This document shows, piece after piece, positions 1 to 8,955 of a stretch of 64,000 nt of DNA (within the stretch, counting starts at the first letter, position 1; the number at the start of each line of letters is the position of its first letter). The DNA comes from Serratia marcescens. GTDB lineage: Bacteria; Pseudomonadota; Gammaproteobacteria; Enterobacterales; Enterobacteriaceae. The position numbers and the translations under genes are program-made. Below the pieces are notes generated by a model. It saw only the letters and a program-made list of their open reading frames with translations, was not told where the DNA came from and searched no databases. The stretch is taken from the NCBI GenBank assembly GCA_015548865.1, contig JADMXW010000003.1, positions 246,992-310,991 on the forward strand, written 5' to 3'.

Positions 1-494
1 CTGCATTGATCCGCTCGCAGGGTTTTTCACGCGTACACGTATTGGCGCAGGAGAATACCTTTACCGGGATAACGCTCTGGAAAACGGGGGGGCAGCATGG
101 CAGCGATGCCCTCTATGCCAATCCGGATCTGGCGGCGCGCATGGGGGAAACCTGTGGGCTGGTGTTTGACAGTGCAGAAGAAAAACGCCTTTATATTGCG
201 GGTGACACCGTATGGGCTCCTCCTTATATTGACAGTCTGGAACGTTACCAGCCCGAGGTGGTGGTGCTGAATATCGGGTGTGCCACTGTAGAGGGGGTTG
301 GTCCGATTATTATGGGCAAAGAGGATGCCAGTAGAACGCTTAGCCTGTTGCCGCAAAGCACTGTCGTGGCCTCACACATGGAGGCGGTGAACCATTGCCT
401 GCTTAGCCGCGCCGAACTGCGTGAATATTGTCGGGAAAACGGCATTGAACAACGAGTGTTCATTCCCGAGGATGGTGAAATGCTATCGTTTTGA
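1..494 (+). CDS. MBL-fold metal-dependent hydrolase, C-terminal part (truncated by window edge)
   Basis: The reading frame is open to the left edge of the window, so only the C-terminal ~163 residues are visible; the TTG at position 6 is probably not the start. The segment IAGDTVW followed by a region ending in ASHMEAVNH is typical of UlaG-like metallo-beta-lactamase-fold hydrolases, in which the Asp and the late His bind metal. Function on a specific substrate cannot be inferred. It ends 60 bp before the GlxA-type regulator on the same strand and may be co-transcribed with it. Confidence 0.7.
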   Translation, partial: ALIRSQGFSRVHVLAQENTFTGITLWKTGGQHGSDALYANPDLAARMGETCGLVFDSAEEKRLYIAGDTVWAPPYIDSLERYQPEVVVLNIGCATVEGVGPIIMGKEDASRTLSLLPQSTVVASHMEAVNHCLLSRAELREYCRENGIEQRVFIPEDGEMLSF

Positions 495-554
495 GTTCAT
501 TGGTGACGTCAAATGTGCATTATCCACAAAGAGATATCCTACAGGAAATAGCCT

Positions 555-1511
555 ATGTCTGCTCTACGCGTTGCCATTGTTGCCACTGAAGGATTCAGCC
601 CATTTCATTTTTCTGTGCCCAGTATGATCTTTGGCAAAGCATTGCCGGAGCCTGGCCGGTTTGAGATGAAGATTTGTGCACAAAAAGCGGGAAGGGTACG
701 GTCGGATAGTGGTATTTCCATTGATGTGGAGCACGGTCTGGCGCTATTGGAAACGGTCGATATCATTATCCTTCCCTTTTGGCATCACCCAGATGAGAAG
801 CCCACACCTGAGTTGCTGGCGGCGCTGGTTCGCGCTTGGCAACGCGGCGCGGAAGTGGTGGGGTTGTGCCTTGGCACTTACGTACTGGCTTATGCCGGAT
901 TATTGAAAGGGCGACGCGCTGCTACACATTGGGAGTATGAACGTGATTTCAGCCGTCGTTTTCCTGATGTGCAATTGGACAGCAATGCGCTTTATACCCG
1001 TGATGAGCGTCTGATCACCTCTGCCGGGACGGCCGCAGGGATTGATTGCTGTCTGGATATCATCCGTTGTCACTATGGCAGCGCGTTGGCTAATCGCGTG
1101 GCGCGTCGCATGGTGGTTCCCCCTTATCGGGATGGCGGGCAGGCGCAGTTTATTGAGCACCCGGTGCCGGTAACCACGCGCGACACACAGATCAATGCGC
1201 TGTTGGATTATCTGCGCAGTCATATCGATAAACCGCATTCTCTGGATTCGCTGGCGGCTTTTGTCAGCATGAGCCGCCGTACCTTTACCCGCCACTTTAT
1301 CAAGGCAACAGGCATGACGGTGGGCGAGTGGCTCACCGCAGAACGTTTGCAGCGTAGCCAGATGCTGTTGGAAAGTAGCGATCATAGCGTCGAGGTGGTG
1401 GCGCAAATGGCGGGATTTGCTTCGCCGATTTCATTTCGACAACGTTTCAAGGCCCGTTTTAATCTTAGTCCGAGCGAATGGCGTCGGGCTTTCCGTGGAC
1501 CGGTCTCTTAG
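555..1511 (+). CDS. GlxA-family transcriptional regulator (DJ-1/PfpI domain plus AraC HTH)
   Basis: 318 residues. The first ~170 residues form a DJ-1/PfpI-like glutamine-amidotransferase fold, with the nucleophile-elbow cysteine in GLCLGTYVLAYAG; the last ~100 carry the two helix-turn-helix motifs of an AraC/XylS regulator (MSRRTFTRHF and AQMAGFASPISFRQRFK). This is the standard GlxA-family layout and length. Members are cytoplasmic transcription activators or repressors whose amidotransferase-like domain probably senses a small ligand and is not thought to be an enzyme. The ATG at 555 fits the family start. Its likely target is a neighbouring gene, perhaps the hydrolase just upstream, but the sequence does not show this. 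Confidence 0.85.
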   Translation: MSALRVAIVATEGFSPFHFSVPSMIFGKALPEPGRFEMKICAQKAGRVRSDSGISIDVEHGLALLETVDIIILPFWHHPDEKPTPELLAALVRAWQRGAEVVGLCLGTYVLAYAGLLKGRRAATHWEYERDFSRRFPDVQLDSNALYTRDERLITSAGTAAGIDCCLDIIRCHYGSALANRVARRMVVPPYRDGGQAQFIEHPVPVTTRDTQINALLDYLRSHIDKPHSLDSLAAFVSMSRRTFTRHFIKATGMTVGEWLTAERLQRSQMLLESSDHSVEVVAQMAGFASPISFRQRFKARFNLSPSEWRRAFRGPVS

Positions 1512-1538
1512 CGTCGCTAATACGCAGGGCTTTGTTCG

Positions 1539-2258
1539 CTATGGGCGCATCAGCGGCTCAATGCCGATCCACTCTTTCTTAGGGTGATAGCACAAAGGCA
1601 TCGGCGGAATTGCCACGTTTTGACCCGCGACCGTCATTTCGCCTAAATGGATAGTCCACTTTGCGTTTTCCGTGAAGCGTGGCGTTTTGAATATCACATA
1701 GACCGAACCGTAATTGTCGTTGTTAGTGAGTTTCGGGATACGGCGGTGCACTTCATCACTGTTAATGTCATAAGGGGACATGCGCGCGTATTTCATATCA
1801 GGAATCGGAAAATCGTAGGTGAGCATGCCGAGAAACAGTTCAGGCCGTGCATTCACCCTAGTACCATCCTCCAGCGTGACATAGGCCTGTCTGCTGTCGT
1901 AGATAACCGGAATGGCGGGTTCACCTTTTTTACCGGGACGAGAAGGGCGCAGGCGGTTTTTGTTATAGGCGATCAGTTGGACATAAAACTCCGGTTTGGC
2001 TTCCGGCCCATTCACGTAGGGAATGGAGAATAATGCTTGCTCATAGCGGGAAGGGGCATAGGAAATCGCGTGGTCGTAGAGATAGGTTTCGAGCGTCAGT
2101 GTAGTTTCTCCCTGCGGGCTTGGCACGTTGAAGCTGTACTCACTCTGGCAAAGGTCCGTGTAGGCGGCGCGCTGGCGCTGCATTGGCACACAGGCACTGA
2201 CTGATACCGCAATCAGTGTTGCCATTACGGCGCGTGAACGCCATTGGTAAGATGCCAT
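1539..2258 (-). CDS. Predicted outer-membrane lipoprotein of unknown function
   Basis: 239 residues, converging on the GlxA-type regulator. The N-terminus has a positively charged start, a hydrophobic stretch and the lipobox SVSAC, so signal peptidase II should cleave before the Cys at about residue 23. The mature part has no motif I recognise and no further membrane segment. An AGAGGA ribosome-binding site lies just upstream of the ATG at 2258. It is transcribed divergently from the ModE-box operon, but the 24-bp dyad lies much closer to the other gene, so co-regulation is only a possibility. Confidence 0.65.
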   Translation of the reverse strand: MASYQWRSRAVMATLIAVSVSACVPMQRQRAAYTDLCQSEYSFNVPSPQGETTLTLETYLYDHAISYAPSRYEQALFSIPYVNGPEAKPEFYVQLIAYNKNRLRPSRPGKKGEPAIPVIYDSRQAYVTLEDGTRVNARPELFLGMLTYDFPIPDMKYARMSPYDINSDEVHRRIPKLTNNDNYGSVYVIFKTPRFTENAKWTIHLGEMTVAGQNVAIPPMPLCYHPKKEWIGIEPLMRP

Positions 2259-2393
2259 AACTATCCTCTTTTATATTATTTTCCAAGATATTAGCTTAAT
2301 TGTCGTCACTTTAGTTTATTGGCTTTATCTGCACTTGCGCGTCGGCGGAATCTGAAAAGTTACGACGGAAATGATTACCTGAGTTAGCAAATG

Positions 2394-2423
2394 TTGACAT
2401 TGAGCAACGATCCTTTCGTTATG
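2394..2423 (+). promoter_or_regulatory. Predicted promoter of the metallophore import operon
   Basis: A consensus -35 box TTGACA lies at 2394-2399. With a 17-nt spacer the -10 region falls at about 2417-2422 (CGTTAT, weak), inside the left half of the ModE-like dyad. A repressor bound there would block RNA polymerase, the arrangement known for E. coli modA. Placement of the -10 is uncertain. Confidence 0.5.
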
Positions 2424-2440
2424 TGTGTAAATATATAACG
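2417..2440. promoter_or_regulatory. ModE-type operator (molybdate-responsive)
   Basis: The dyad CGTTATGT-N8-ATATAACG has the same 8-8-8 architecture as the E. coli ModE site at modA as I recall it (CGTTATAT-N8-ACATAACG). The symmetry extends outward to give 9-bp perfect arms TTTCGTTAT (2414-2422) and ATAACGAAA (2435-2443). It ends 26 bp before the ATG of the binding-protein gene. The downstream operon encodes a ModD-like protein, and a MOSC protein follows, which independently supports a molybdenum link. Regulation by ModE is inferred from the match. Confidence 0.75.
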
Positions 2441-2466
2441 AAATATTGCGTATTCAGGATGATGTT

Positions 2467-3489
2467 ATGCCAGTGACACGACGACGCTTACTTCAGGCGA
2501 TAGCTGCCGCAGGGGTATTGCGGGTATGGCCAGCCTTTTCCGCCGACTCTCTGACGTTTGTTGTGGGAACCTTACCCGCACCACAAAATATTCACCGCGT
2601 GATCAGCGCAGGCGCACCTGCCGATTTGTTGTTGATGGCTGCGGCACCGGAAAAATTGCTCGGTTTCTCTTCCTTCGATTTCTCTCTGACGGGCAAAGAT
2701 CTGCTGCCGGAAGCGGTTACACGCTTGCCTAAATTGGGCCGTCTGGCGGGGCGCGCGACGACGCTGTCGCTGGAAAAGCTGCTCGCGTTGAAGCCCGATC
2801 TGATTGTTGACTGTGGCAATGCGGATGAAACTTGGACTTCACAAGCGCAACGCATCAGCACCCAAACACAAACCCCATGGCTACTGATCAACGGCACGCT
2901 GGCACGCACGCCGCAGCAGTTACAAGAGATAGGGAACGCGCTCGGTGTAACGTTTCGCACCGAACCGCAAGCGGAGTTAGCGCGTCAGTTTATTGAAGAG
3001 GCGCAGACTTTTGCCCGCACGGATGCCGCCAACGTGCGCTTTTACGCGGCTCGGGGTGCCAGTGGGTTGGAAACCGGGCTGGCCGGTTCCTTACACACTG
3101 AAGCAGCCGAACTGCTGGGGTTAAAAAATGTAGCGCAACTGCCGGGGCGCCAGGGATTGGCGCAGGTGTCGCTGGAAAACCTGCTGGCCTGGCAGCCAGA
3201 CATGATTTTGGTGCAGGAGGCCGCGACTCTGCAAACGTTGACTCACGATCCGGTTTGGCAGGGGGTGAAAGCCGTTGCGCAAAAACGCATCCTGTTTCTT
3301 AGCGGTTTGCCGTTTGGCTGGTTGGATGCACCGCCGGGCATCAATCGGCTACTCGGCTTGCGACGTTTGCACGCCTGGCTGGACAGGAGCGTGGCGCGTT
3401 CATTCGAAGCAGACATGGTGCGCTTTGCCACGCTGTTCTGGCATGCGCCGCTAAGCGAGACGCAGTTCAACCGGATCGTGAACGCGTAA
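2467..3489 (+). CDS. FecB/BtuF-type periplasmic binding protein of a metallophore ABC importer
   Basis: 340 residues from the ATG at 2467, which yields a signal peptide with a Tat-like MPVTRRRLLQAIAAAG; a TTG 21 bp upstream is in frame but gives a poor N-terminus. The fold is that of the iron-chelate/B12 binding-protein family (two alpha/beta lobes joined by a helix), seen in the PERLLGF-like and ALKPDLIVDCGNADE segments. It should deliver a chelate arriving through the TonB receptor to the downstream permease. It heads an operon of at least six genes, overlaps the next start by one base, and lies just downstream of the ModE-like operator. The ligand may be a molybdenum or tungsten chelate; iron chelate remains possible. 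Confidence 0.8.
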   Translation: MPVTRRRLLQAIAAAGVLRVWPAFSADSLTFVVGTLPAPQNIHRVISAGAPADLLLMAAAPEKLLGFSSFDFSLTGKDLLPEAVTRLPKLGRLAGRATTLSLEKLLALKPDLIVDCGNADETWTSQAQRISTQTQTPWLLINGTLARTPQQLQEIGNALGVTFRTEPQAELARQFIEEAQTFARTDAANVRFYAARGASGLETGLAGSLHTEAAELLGLKNVAQLPGRQGLAQVSLENLLAWQPDMILVQEAATLQTLTHDPVWQGVKAVAQKRILFLSGLPFGWLDAPPGINRLLGLRRLHAWLDRSVARSFEADMVRFATLFWHAPLSETQFNRIVNA

Positions 3490-4472
3490 TGAGAACGGCA
3501 ACCCTGTTTACGCTGTTGAGTACCTTGGCGCTCCTGTGCATCGCGCTGGCCGTTTTTTCCGGCGCCTACCCCTTAAATCTTCGCCAGGTGATCGGACTGC
3601 TTTTCAGCTCTGGCAGCCATTTGCCGCAAGATCAGATTGTGTTCTGGCAGATCCGCCTACCGCGCATCGCGGCAGCGCTACTGATTGGCGCTGCGCTGGC
3701 AGGTGCTGGCACCACCTATCAGGGGATGTTTCGTAACCCGTTGGTCTCACCCGATATTCTCGGTGTGGCAGCGGGGGCTGGCCTCGGCGCCTGCGTGGCT
3801 ATCTGGCTGGGTTTACCGCTGTTGTTAATCCAGTTACTGGCATTTGCTGGCGGACTGCTGGTGGTGGCAGGGGTTTGGCTGATCACCCGGCAGGTTACGC
3901 GGCACGATCCAGTGCTGACGCTGGTGTTGGTGGGCATTGCGCTGGGAACCGTGTGCGGTGCGGGAATTTCGCTGATCAAAACGCTGGCCGATCCTTATAC
4001 CCAACTGCCATCCATTACCTTCTGGTTGCTCGGTGGGCTCTCTACGGTGACGCGCGCCGATCTTGACCTGTGTGCACCGATCATTCTGTTGGGCATGCTG
4101 CCATTGCTGCTGCTGCGCTGGCGCATGAACTTGCTGACACTGGCTGACGATGAAGCTCGTGCGCTGGGGATTAATGTCACACGCTTACGCATGGGGTTGA
4201 TTGTGTGTGCCACGCTGATGACGGCCAGTGCAGTGGCCGTGGCGGGTGTTATCGGTTGGGTCGGGCTGGTTGTTCCCCATATTGGACGCTTGCTGACGGG
4301 GAACAACCACCAGCGGTTATTGCCGGTTGCCATGAGCATCGGTGCCATTTTGCTGCTGTCGACCGATACGCTGGCGCGTGCGCTGAGCGCCACTGAAATT
4401 CCACTCGGCATTCTGACGGCCTTTATCGGTGCGCCATTCTTCCTGCTGTTGTTGTTACGAGGGGGCAGATGA
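3489..4472 (+). CDS. FecCD-family ABC transporter permease
   Basis: 327 residues, almost wholly hydrophobic with about ten predicted membrane helices, the normal size for a FecCD/BtuC permease. Diagnostic family segments are present: FWQIRLPRIAAALLIGAALAG, FRNPLVSPDILGVAAGAG and, near the C-terminus, GVIGWVGLVVPHIGR, the coupling-helix region that contacts the ATPase. It forms the inner-membrane channel, probably as a homodimer because only one permease gene is present. Its start overlaps the preceding stop by one base and its stop overlaps the ATPase start (ATGA), indicating translational coupling. Confidence 0.9.
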   Translation: MRTATLFTLLSTLALLCIALAVFSGAYPLNLRQVIGLLFSSGSHLPQDQIVFWQIRLPRIAAALLIGAALAGAGTTYQGMFRNPLVSPDILGVAAGAGLGACVAIWLGLPLLLIQLLAFAGGLLVVAGVWLITRQVTRHDPVLTLVLVGIALGTVCGAGISLIKTLADPYTQLPSITFWLLGGLSTVTRADLDLCAPIILLGMLPLLLLRWRMNLLTLADDEARALGINVTRLRMGLIVCATLMTASAVAVAGVIGWVGLVVPHIGRLLTGNNHQRLLPVAMSIGAILLLSTDTLARALSATEIPLGILTAFIGAPFFLLLLLRGGR

Positions 4473-5227
4473 TGTCGCTGCTCGATGTGCGTCAGGCCAC
4501 GGTGGGCTACGCCCGCTGCGCAGTATTACGTGATGTGGTGTTCTCCTTGCCTACGCGGAGTGCCTGCTGTTTGCTGGGCGTCAATGGCTGCGGCAAAACC
4601 ACGTTAATGCGCTCCATTCTTGGTGTGTTGCCGCTCCTTTCCGGTGAGATTGTGCTGGCCGATACCCCCTTGCATCGCTATTCAGATGTGCAGCGTGCCC
4701 GCATGATTGCCTGGGTACCGCAGGCGCATGAAGGCGCGTTCGCTTTTAGCGTGCTCGATATGGTGATGATGGGGCTGACCCCGCACATGGGCACGTTTGC
4801 CGTGCCGGGGCACCGCGAACGAGACGCCGCATTGCAGCAGCTAACTGCGCTGGGGATCGCCCATCTGGCCGCGCGACGTTGGAACCTGTTGAGCGGCGGT
4901 GAACGACAACTGGTGTTGATTGCCCGTGCTTTAGTGCAAAAGCCACGCTTATTACTGCTGGATGAACCGGCTTCCAGTTTGGATTTTGGTCACCAAATCG
5001 ATTTGCTGGAAACGCTGGTGACGCTGAAACAGCAGGGGATGACGTTGTTGATGGCGACGCACCATCCTCTTCATGCACGCTCGATTGCCGACAGCGTGGT
5101 GATGGTGGAGCCTGATGGGCGGGTGACTCAAGGCGCGCCCGCAGAACAATTGGACACCGACAGGCTCGCAGCGTTGTACCGGGTAACACCCGCGCAGATT
5201 CACCGCCATTTGTATGGCACTCATTGA
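4469..5227 (+). CDS. ABC transporter ATP-binding protein (FepC/FhuC type)
   Basis: 252 residues. Walker A is GVNGCGKTT (about residues 38-46), the signature motif is LSGGERQLVLIARAL, Walker B is LLLLDEPASSLD and the switch histidine follows in MATHHPLH. Length and order match the FecE/FhuC family of chelate importers. It powers the FecCD-type permease encoded immediately upstream, with which it overlaps by four bases. The methyltransferase gene follows after 12 bp. Confidence 0.9.
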   Translation: MMSLLDVRQATVGYARCAVLRDVVFSLPTRSACCLLGVNGCGKTTLMRSILGVLPLLSGEIVLADTPLHRYSDVQRARMIAWVPQAHEGAFAFSVLDMVMMGLTPHMGTFAVPGHRERDAALQQLTALGIAHLAARRWNLLSGGERQLVLIARALVQKPRLLLLDEPASSLDFGHQIDLLETLVTLKQQGMTLLMATHHPLHARSIADSVVMVEPDGRVTQGAPAEQLDTDRLAALYRVTPAQIHRHLYGTH

Positions 5228-5239
5228 TAAGGGATAGCA

Positions 5240-6052
5240 ATGCTGATTGATGATATTGATTTTGCAGACCTTTACCGCCAGCAACTGGCGCTGGCGCATC
5301 GCACCGAAAAAACGCCCGATCACTGGGATAAACGGGCGGAGAAGATGGCTGAAAACTGTGCTTCGCCTCAGGACAGCTATCTGCAACAACTGGTGGCGAA
5401 GATTGATTTGCGCGGTGCGCAGTCGCTGTTTGATATGGGGTGTGGTCCGGGTACCGTGGCATTGGCGCTGGCAGATAGCGTGGAGACGGTGTACGGCGTG
5501 GATTACAGCCAAGGCATGTTGGAAGTGGCAGCCCGCCGTGCGCGGCAGCAAGGTGCGGATAACGTGAGCTGGGTACGCCGTGCATGGGAAGAGCCGTGGG
5601 ACGAACTGCCGGTGTGTGATATCACGGTAGCATCTCGTTCGACGCTGGTGGTCGATATGCGGCAAGCGATGGCGAAGCTGAACCGGCAGGCACGGCTGCG
5701 CGTGTACACCACGCATCTGGTCAGCACCTCGTTTATGTCGCCGGTGATTCAGCGGGCGTTAGGGCGTGAGGTGGTGGAACTGCCCAACTATATATATGCC
5801 CTTAATGTGTTGTATCAAATGGGGATATATGCACAAGTCGATTTTATCCGTGGCCCCAATTGCCAGCAGGATAACAGCACTTATGCGCGTTTCGAAGAAA
5901 ACGTGAAATGGAGCTTCGGGACACTCAGCGATGACGAGCGTGAGCGGCTTTATCGTTGGTATCAACAGCAGGATGTCAACACGATTGCACCACCGAGCCG
6001 TGACTGGGCGTTGATCTATTGGGATAGCGTGCCGCTCGGGGTGACATCATGA
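5240..6052 (+). CDS. Class I SAM-dependent methyltransferase in the import operon
   Basis: 270 residues with a Rossmann-type methyltransferase core: motif I LFDMGCGPGTVALALA at about residues 64-79, then the acidic residue after strand 2 in VYGVDYSQGMLE. Genes of this type recur beside ModD-like and FecB/C/D-type genes in Proteobacteria; their substrate has not been established as far as I know. Location inside a chelate-import operon suggests it methylates the imported ligand, for example to release the metal, or a product of it. Its stop overlaps the ModD-like gene start by four bases, so the two are tightly coupled. Confidence 0.8.
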   Translation: MLIDDIDFADLYRQQLALAHRTEKTPDHWDKRAEKMAENCASPQDSYLQQLVAKIDLRGAQSLFDMGCGPGTVALALADSVETVYGVDYSQGMLEVAARRARQQGADNVSWVRRAWEEPWDELPVCDITVASRSTLVVDMRQAMAKLNRQARLRVYTTHLVSTSFMSPVIQRALGREVVELPNYIYALNVLYQMGIYAQVDFIRGPNCQQDNSTYARFEENVKWSFGTLSDDERERLYRWYQQQDVNTIAPPSRDWALIYWDSVPLGVTS

Positions 6053-6903
6053 TTTTCCTTCCACAGGCGCTCACCGACACTTGGCTACTGGAGGATATTC
6101 AGGGGGGCGATTTGACGACCCACGCGCTCGGTATTGGCACGCAGCCAGGAAATATCACTTTTTTTCATCGGCAGGGCGGTTGTGTCAGCGGTATTGCCGC
6201 TGCGCGACAGATGCTCACGTCGCTTGGGGTGAGTGTAACGGCCTCGGTGAATGACGGCGAGTATGTCATTGCTGGACAGCCTTTGCTGTGTGCCAGTGGC
6301 TCGGCTGCTGCTCTGCATCAGGGATGGAAGGCGGTACAGAATGTACTGGAATGGAGTTGCGGTGTTTCTGGCTATCTGGCGCGCATGTTGGCGCTGCTGC
6401 GCCAGCACTATCCTGATGGGCATATCGCCTGCACGCGCAAAATGATCCCCGGCACCAAGCTGCTCGCAACGCAGGCCGTGCAGGCTGCCGGCGGGCTGAT
6501 TCATCGCGCTGGATGCAGTGAAACCATCCTGCTGTTTGCCAATCACCGACGCTTTCTCGCGAACGGTGATGACTGGCCTGCCATGGTGAGCCAGCTGCGC
6601 CGCAATGCGCCGGAAAGAAAAATAGTGGTGGAGGCGGACACGCCGGATGAAGCGCTGGCGGCACTGCGTGCGGCACCTGACTGTGTGCAACTCGATAAGT
6701 TCACCCCTGAGCAGGCGGCGAATATTGCCTGTCTCGCCCCCACACTCGCGCCTGCCTGCACGCTGGCGCTGACTGGCGGCATCACGCTCGCCACCCTGCC
6801 GGATTATCTCGATTGTGGCATCACGCTGTTTGTGACCTCGGCGCCCTATTACGCGCCGCCAGCGGATATCAAGGTGCGTCTGGGGCCAGACTCACCGTGT
6901 TAG
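6049..6903 (+). CDS. modD: ModD-like protein (quinolinate phosphoribosyltransferase fold)
   Basis: 284 residues. The sequence follows the nicotinate-nucleotide pyrophosphorylase (NadC) fold in its ModD branch: LLEDIQGGDLTTHAL at the N-terminus, ACTRKMIPGTKLLATQAV in the middle, and VEADTPDEALAALRA before the barrel end. ModD was named from molybdate transport operons of Rhodobacter; its chemical activity is still unclear, though the fold implies handling of a phosphoribosyl or pyrophosphate substrate. It is fused translationally (ATGA overlap) to the methyltransferase and followed after 26 bp by the TonB receptor. It is the strongest protein-level link of this operon to molybdenum. Confidence 0.82.
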   Translation: MIFLPQALTDTWLLEDIQGGDLTTHALGIGTQPGNITFFHRQGGCVSGIAAARQMLTSLGVSVTASVNDGEYVIAGQPLLCASGSAAALHQGWKAVQNVLEWSCGVSGYLARMLALLRQHYPDGHIACTRKMIPGTKLLATQAVQAAGGLIHRAGCSETILLFANHRRFLANGDDWPAMVSQLRRNAPERKIVVEADTPDEALAALRAAPDCVQLDKFTPEQAANIACLAPTLAPACTLALTGGITLATLPDYLDCGITLFVTSAPYYAPPADIKVRLGPDSPC

Positions 6904-6929
6904 TGAAAATAAAAAAGGATATAATAACA

Positions 6930-8903
6930 ATGAGATTTAAGAAAAATTATCTTTACACTGCGCTGTCGCTTGCTTTCGCGCATAACGCTGTTGCTGGGCT
7001 GGAAAGCGACACCATGACCGTGTGGTCCAGCCCTGTGCCTGCGGCTACCACCACGGTGCTTAATCAGGACACCATACAAAAGCTGGATAAACGCAATGTA
7101 GCACAGGCGCTGAGCGTGGTGCCCGGCGTGGTATTGCAAAAATCGGGCGCACGCAATGAGCAGCAGGTCAAAGTGCGTGGTTTTGATAGCCGCCAGGTGC
7201 CGGTCTATTTTGACGGCGTACCGGTCTATGTTCCTTACGATGGCAATCTGGATTTAGGGCGTTTTCTCACCTCCGATCTTGCGTCGTTGGAAGTCTCAAA
7301 AGGCTATTCATCGTTGTTGCAGGGGCCGAATCAGATGGGCGGTGCGATCAATATTACCAGTAAAAAACCGACCAAACCGCTGGAAGCCAGCGTGGGATAT
7401 CGTCAGGGCTGGAGCCGCAGCAAAACTAACGCCTTCGACACCCAGGCATCACTGGGCGCCAGTAATGACATGGGGTATATTCAACTCAGCGGTAGCCGGG
7501 TAAAACAGGATTTTCTCGGCTTGCCGCGCAGCGTAGACAACCCAGTTGCTGGTCAGAATGGCAAGATGATCAACTCTGCTGCTGATGATAAACGCGGGAT
7601 AGTCAAAGTGGGCTTTACCCCGCGCGAAAACGACGAATACGTGTTTACCTACATCAATCAGGACGGCACCAAAGAGAACCCGCCCTACTCGGGCACCAGC
7701 GGTCAGCAATCTCGTTACTGGCAGTGGCCGCAGTATGACAAAGAGAGCTACTACTATCAGGGCACCACACACCTCGGCGATCGCTACACTCTGAAGAGTC
7801 GTCTCTATCGCGATACCTTCGAAAATACGCTGATGATGTACCAATCATTAGCCGATCTGAAGAACCGAAAAGGGAACTACAGCCATTACTCCGATTTCAG
7901 CAATGGTGCCGGGCTGCAACTTGCTGCCGATGTGCGCACCAGTGATTTGCTCTCGTTTGCGGTGAACTGGAAGGACGATGTGCATAGAGAGCGGGGCGCT
8001 GTCGATGCGCCGTTTGACCGCTACAAAGATCGCACCTGGTCTTTGGCAAGTGAATACCAGTGGGCTGCGGCCGATAATCTCGACGTGGTGGCGGGCATCA
8101 GCTATGACTGGCGGGACAGCCGTCAGGGCATGAAACACGAGAAAAGCGGCGATATTACCCATTACGCCAACAATAGCCAGAACGCCTTTAACTGGCAGTT
8201 GATGACCAAATATCACTTCGCCAATGAAGATACACTGTCGCTCTCTTTCTCAGATCGTACGCGTTTCCCCACGCTAAAAGAGCGCTACACCACCTCGAAG
8301 CCCGCCTATAACGGCCAGACGGTGCTGGTCAATCCGCACTTGAACCCAGAAAGGGCGCAGACGGTTGATGTGACCTGGAATGGCACCTTTACCCGCGACT
8401 GGGGCTATGATGTCAGCGTCTATTATAACCGCGTTAATGATGCGATTCTGGGGCACACTATTGATGCCAATACCTTGCAAAACCGTAACAGCGGGCGCGT
8501 GGATTACACCGGTCTGGATCTTGGTGTAAAAGGGCGCGTGACGGAGATGCTAGATCTTGGCCTAAGCTATGGCCTGATTCATGCCGATGTGAAACAGGAC
8601 GAAGTGGGTAAAGTGATCGATCTGCCGACGCACACGCTGGTGGCTTGGATGACATTCAAGCCTTGGGAACCTTTAAGCTTCACGTTATCGCAAGAGGCGC
8701 GCTCTTCTGCTTACAGCAGCAGTGATGCGAAACAGCGTGCCGCAGGCTTCACCGTGACCAACCTGCGTGCCGATTACGACGTGGGCCGTGGCGTCAGCGT
8801 CAATGCCTCGGCTAATAACCTGTTCGATACCGAGTATGCCTATAACGAAGGGTTCATTGAGCAGGGGCGCAATTTCTGGGCGGGGATCGCCTACAAGTTC
8901 TGA
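6930..8903 (+). CDS. TonB-dependent outer-membrane receptor of the ModE-box operon
   Basis: 657 residues from the ATG at 6930 (AGGA ribosome-binding site upstream); a longer in-frame extension overlaps modD and is rejected. A signal peptide ends near AHNAVA; the DTMTVW stretch is a likely TonB box. The plug domain spans roughly residues 45-155 (NVAQALSVVPGVVLQKSG, RGFDSRQVPVYFDG, LLQGPNQMGGAINI), followed by a 22-strand barrel ending in the aromatic C-terminal signature FWAGIAYKF. It lacks an N-terminal signalling domain. It should bring the chelate recognised by the binding protein into the periplasm. Regulation is probably by the ModE-type operator at 2417-2440. Confidence 0.88.
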   Translation: MRFKKNYLYTALSLAFAHNAVAGLESDTMTVWSSPVPAATTTVLNQDTIQKLDKRNVAQALSVVPGVVLQKSGARNEQQVKVRGFDSRQVPVYFDGVPVYVPYDGNLDLGRFLTSDLASLEVSKGYSSLLQGPNQMGGAINITSKKPTKPLEASVGYRQGWSRSKTNAFDTQASLGASNDMGYIQLSGSRVKQDFLGLPRSVDNPVAGQNGKMINSAADDKRGIVKVGFTPRENDEYVFTYINQDGTKENPPYSGTSGQQSRYWQWPQYDKESYYYQGTTHLGDRYTLKSRLYRDTFENTLMMYQSLADLKNRKGNYSHYSDFSNGAGLQLAADVRTSDLLSFAVNWKDDVHRERGAVDAPFDRYKDRTWSLASEYQWAAADNLDVVAGISYDWRDSRQGMKHEKSGDITHYANNSQNAFNWQLMTKYHFANEDTLSLSFSDRTRFPTLKERYTTSKPAYNGQTVLVNPHLNPERAQTVDVTWNGTFTRDWGYDVSVYYNRVNDAILGHTIDANTLQNRNSGRVDYTGLDLGVKGRVTEMLDLGLSYGLIHADVKQDEVGKVIDLPTHTLVAWMTFKPWEPLSFTLSQEARSSAYSSSDAKQRAAGFTVTNLRADYDVGRGVSVNASANNLFDTEYAYNEGFIEQGRNFWAGIAYKF

Positions 8904-8909
8904 TTATCT

Positions 8910-8931
8910 GCTCCCCAGCGTGCTGGGGAGC
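8910..8931 (+). terminator. Stem-loop between TonB receptor and MOSC gene
   Basis: A near-perfect 10-bp inverted repeat (GCTCCCCAGC / GCTGGGGAGC) with a 2-nt spacer, starting 6 bp after the receptor stop codon. No T-tract follows, so it is more likely an attenuator or mRNA-end stabiliser than a full terminator; the MOSC gene may receive reduced read-through. Confidence 0.55.
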
Positions 8932-8955
8932 ATCAGCATTGAACGTGGAGGCCTT

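Noticed and set aside
4746..5716. Long antisense frames opposite the ATPase and methyltransferase genes
   Set aside because: They are Pro/Arg/His-rich shadows of GC-rich coding DNA with no family features.
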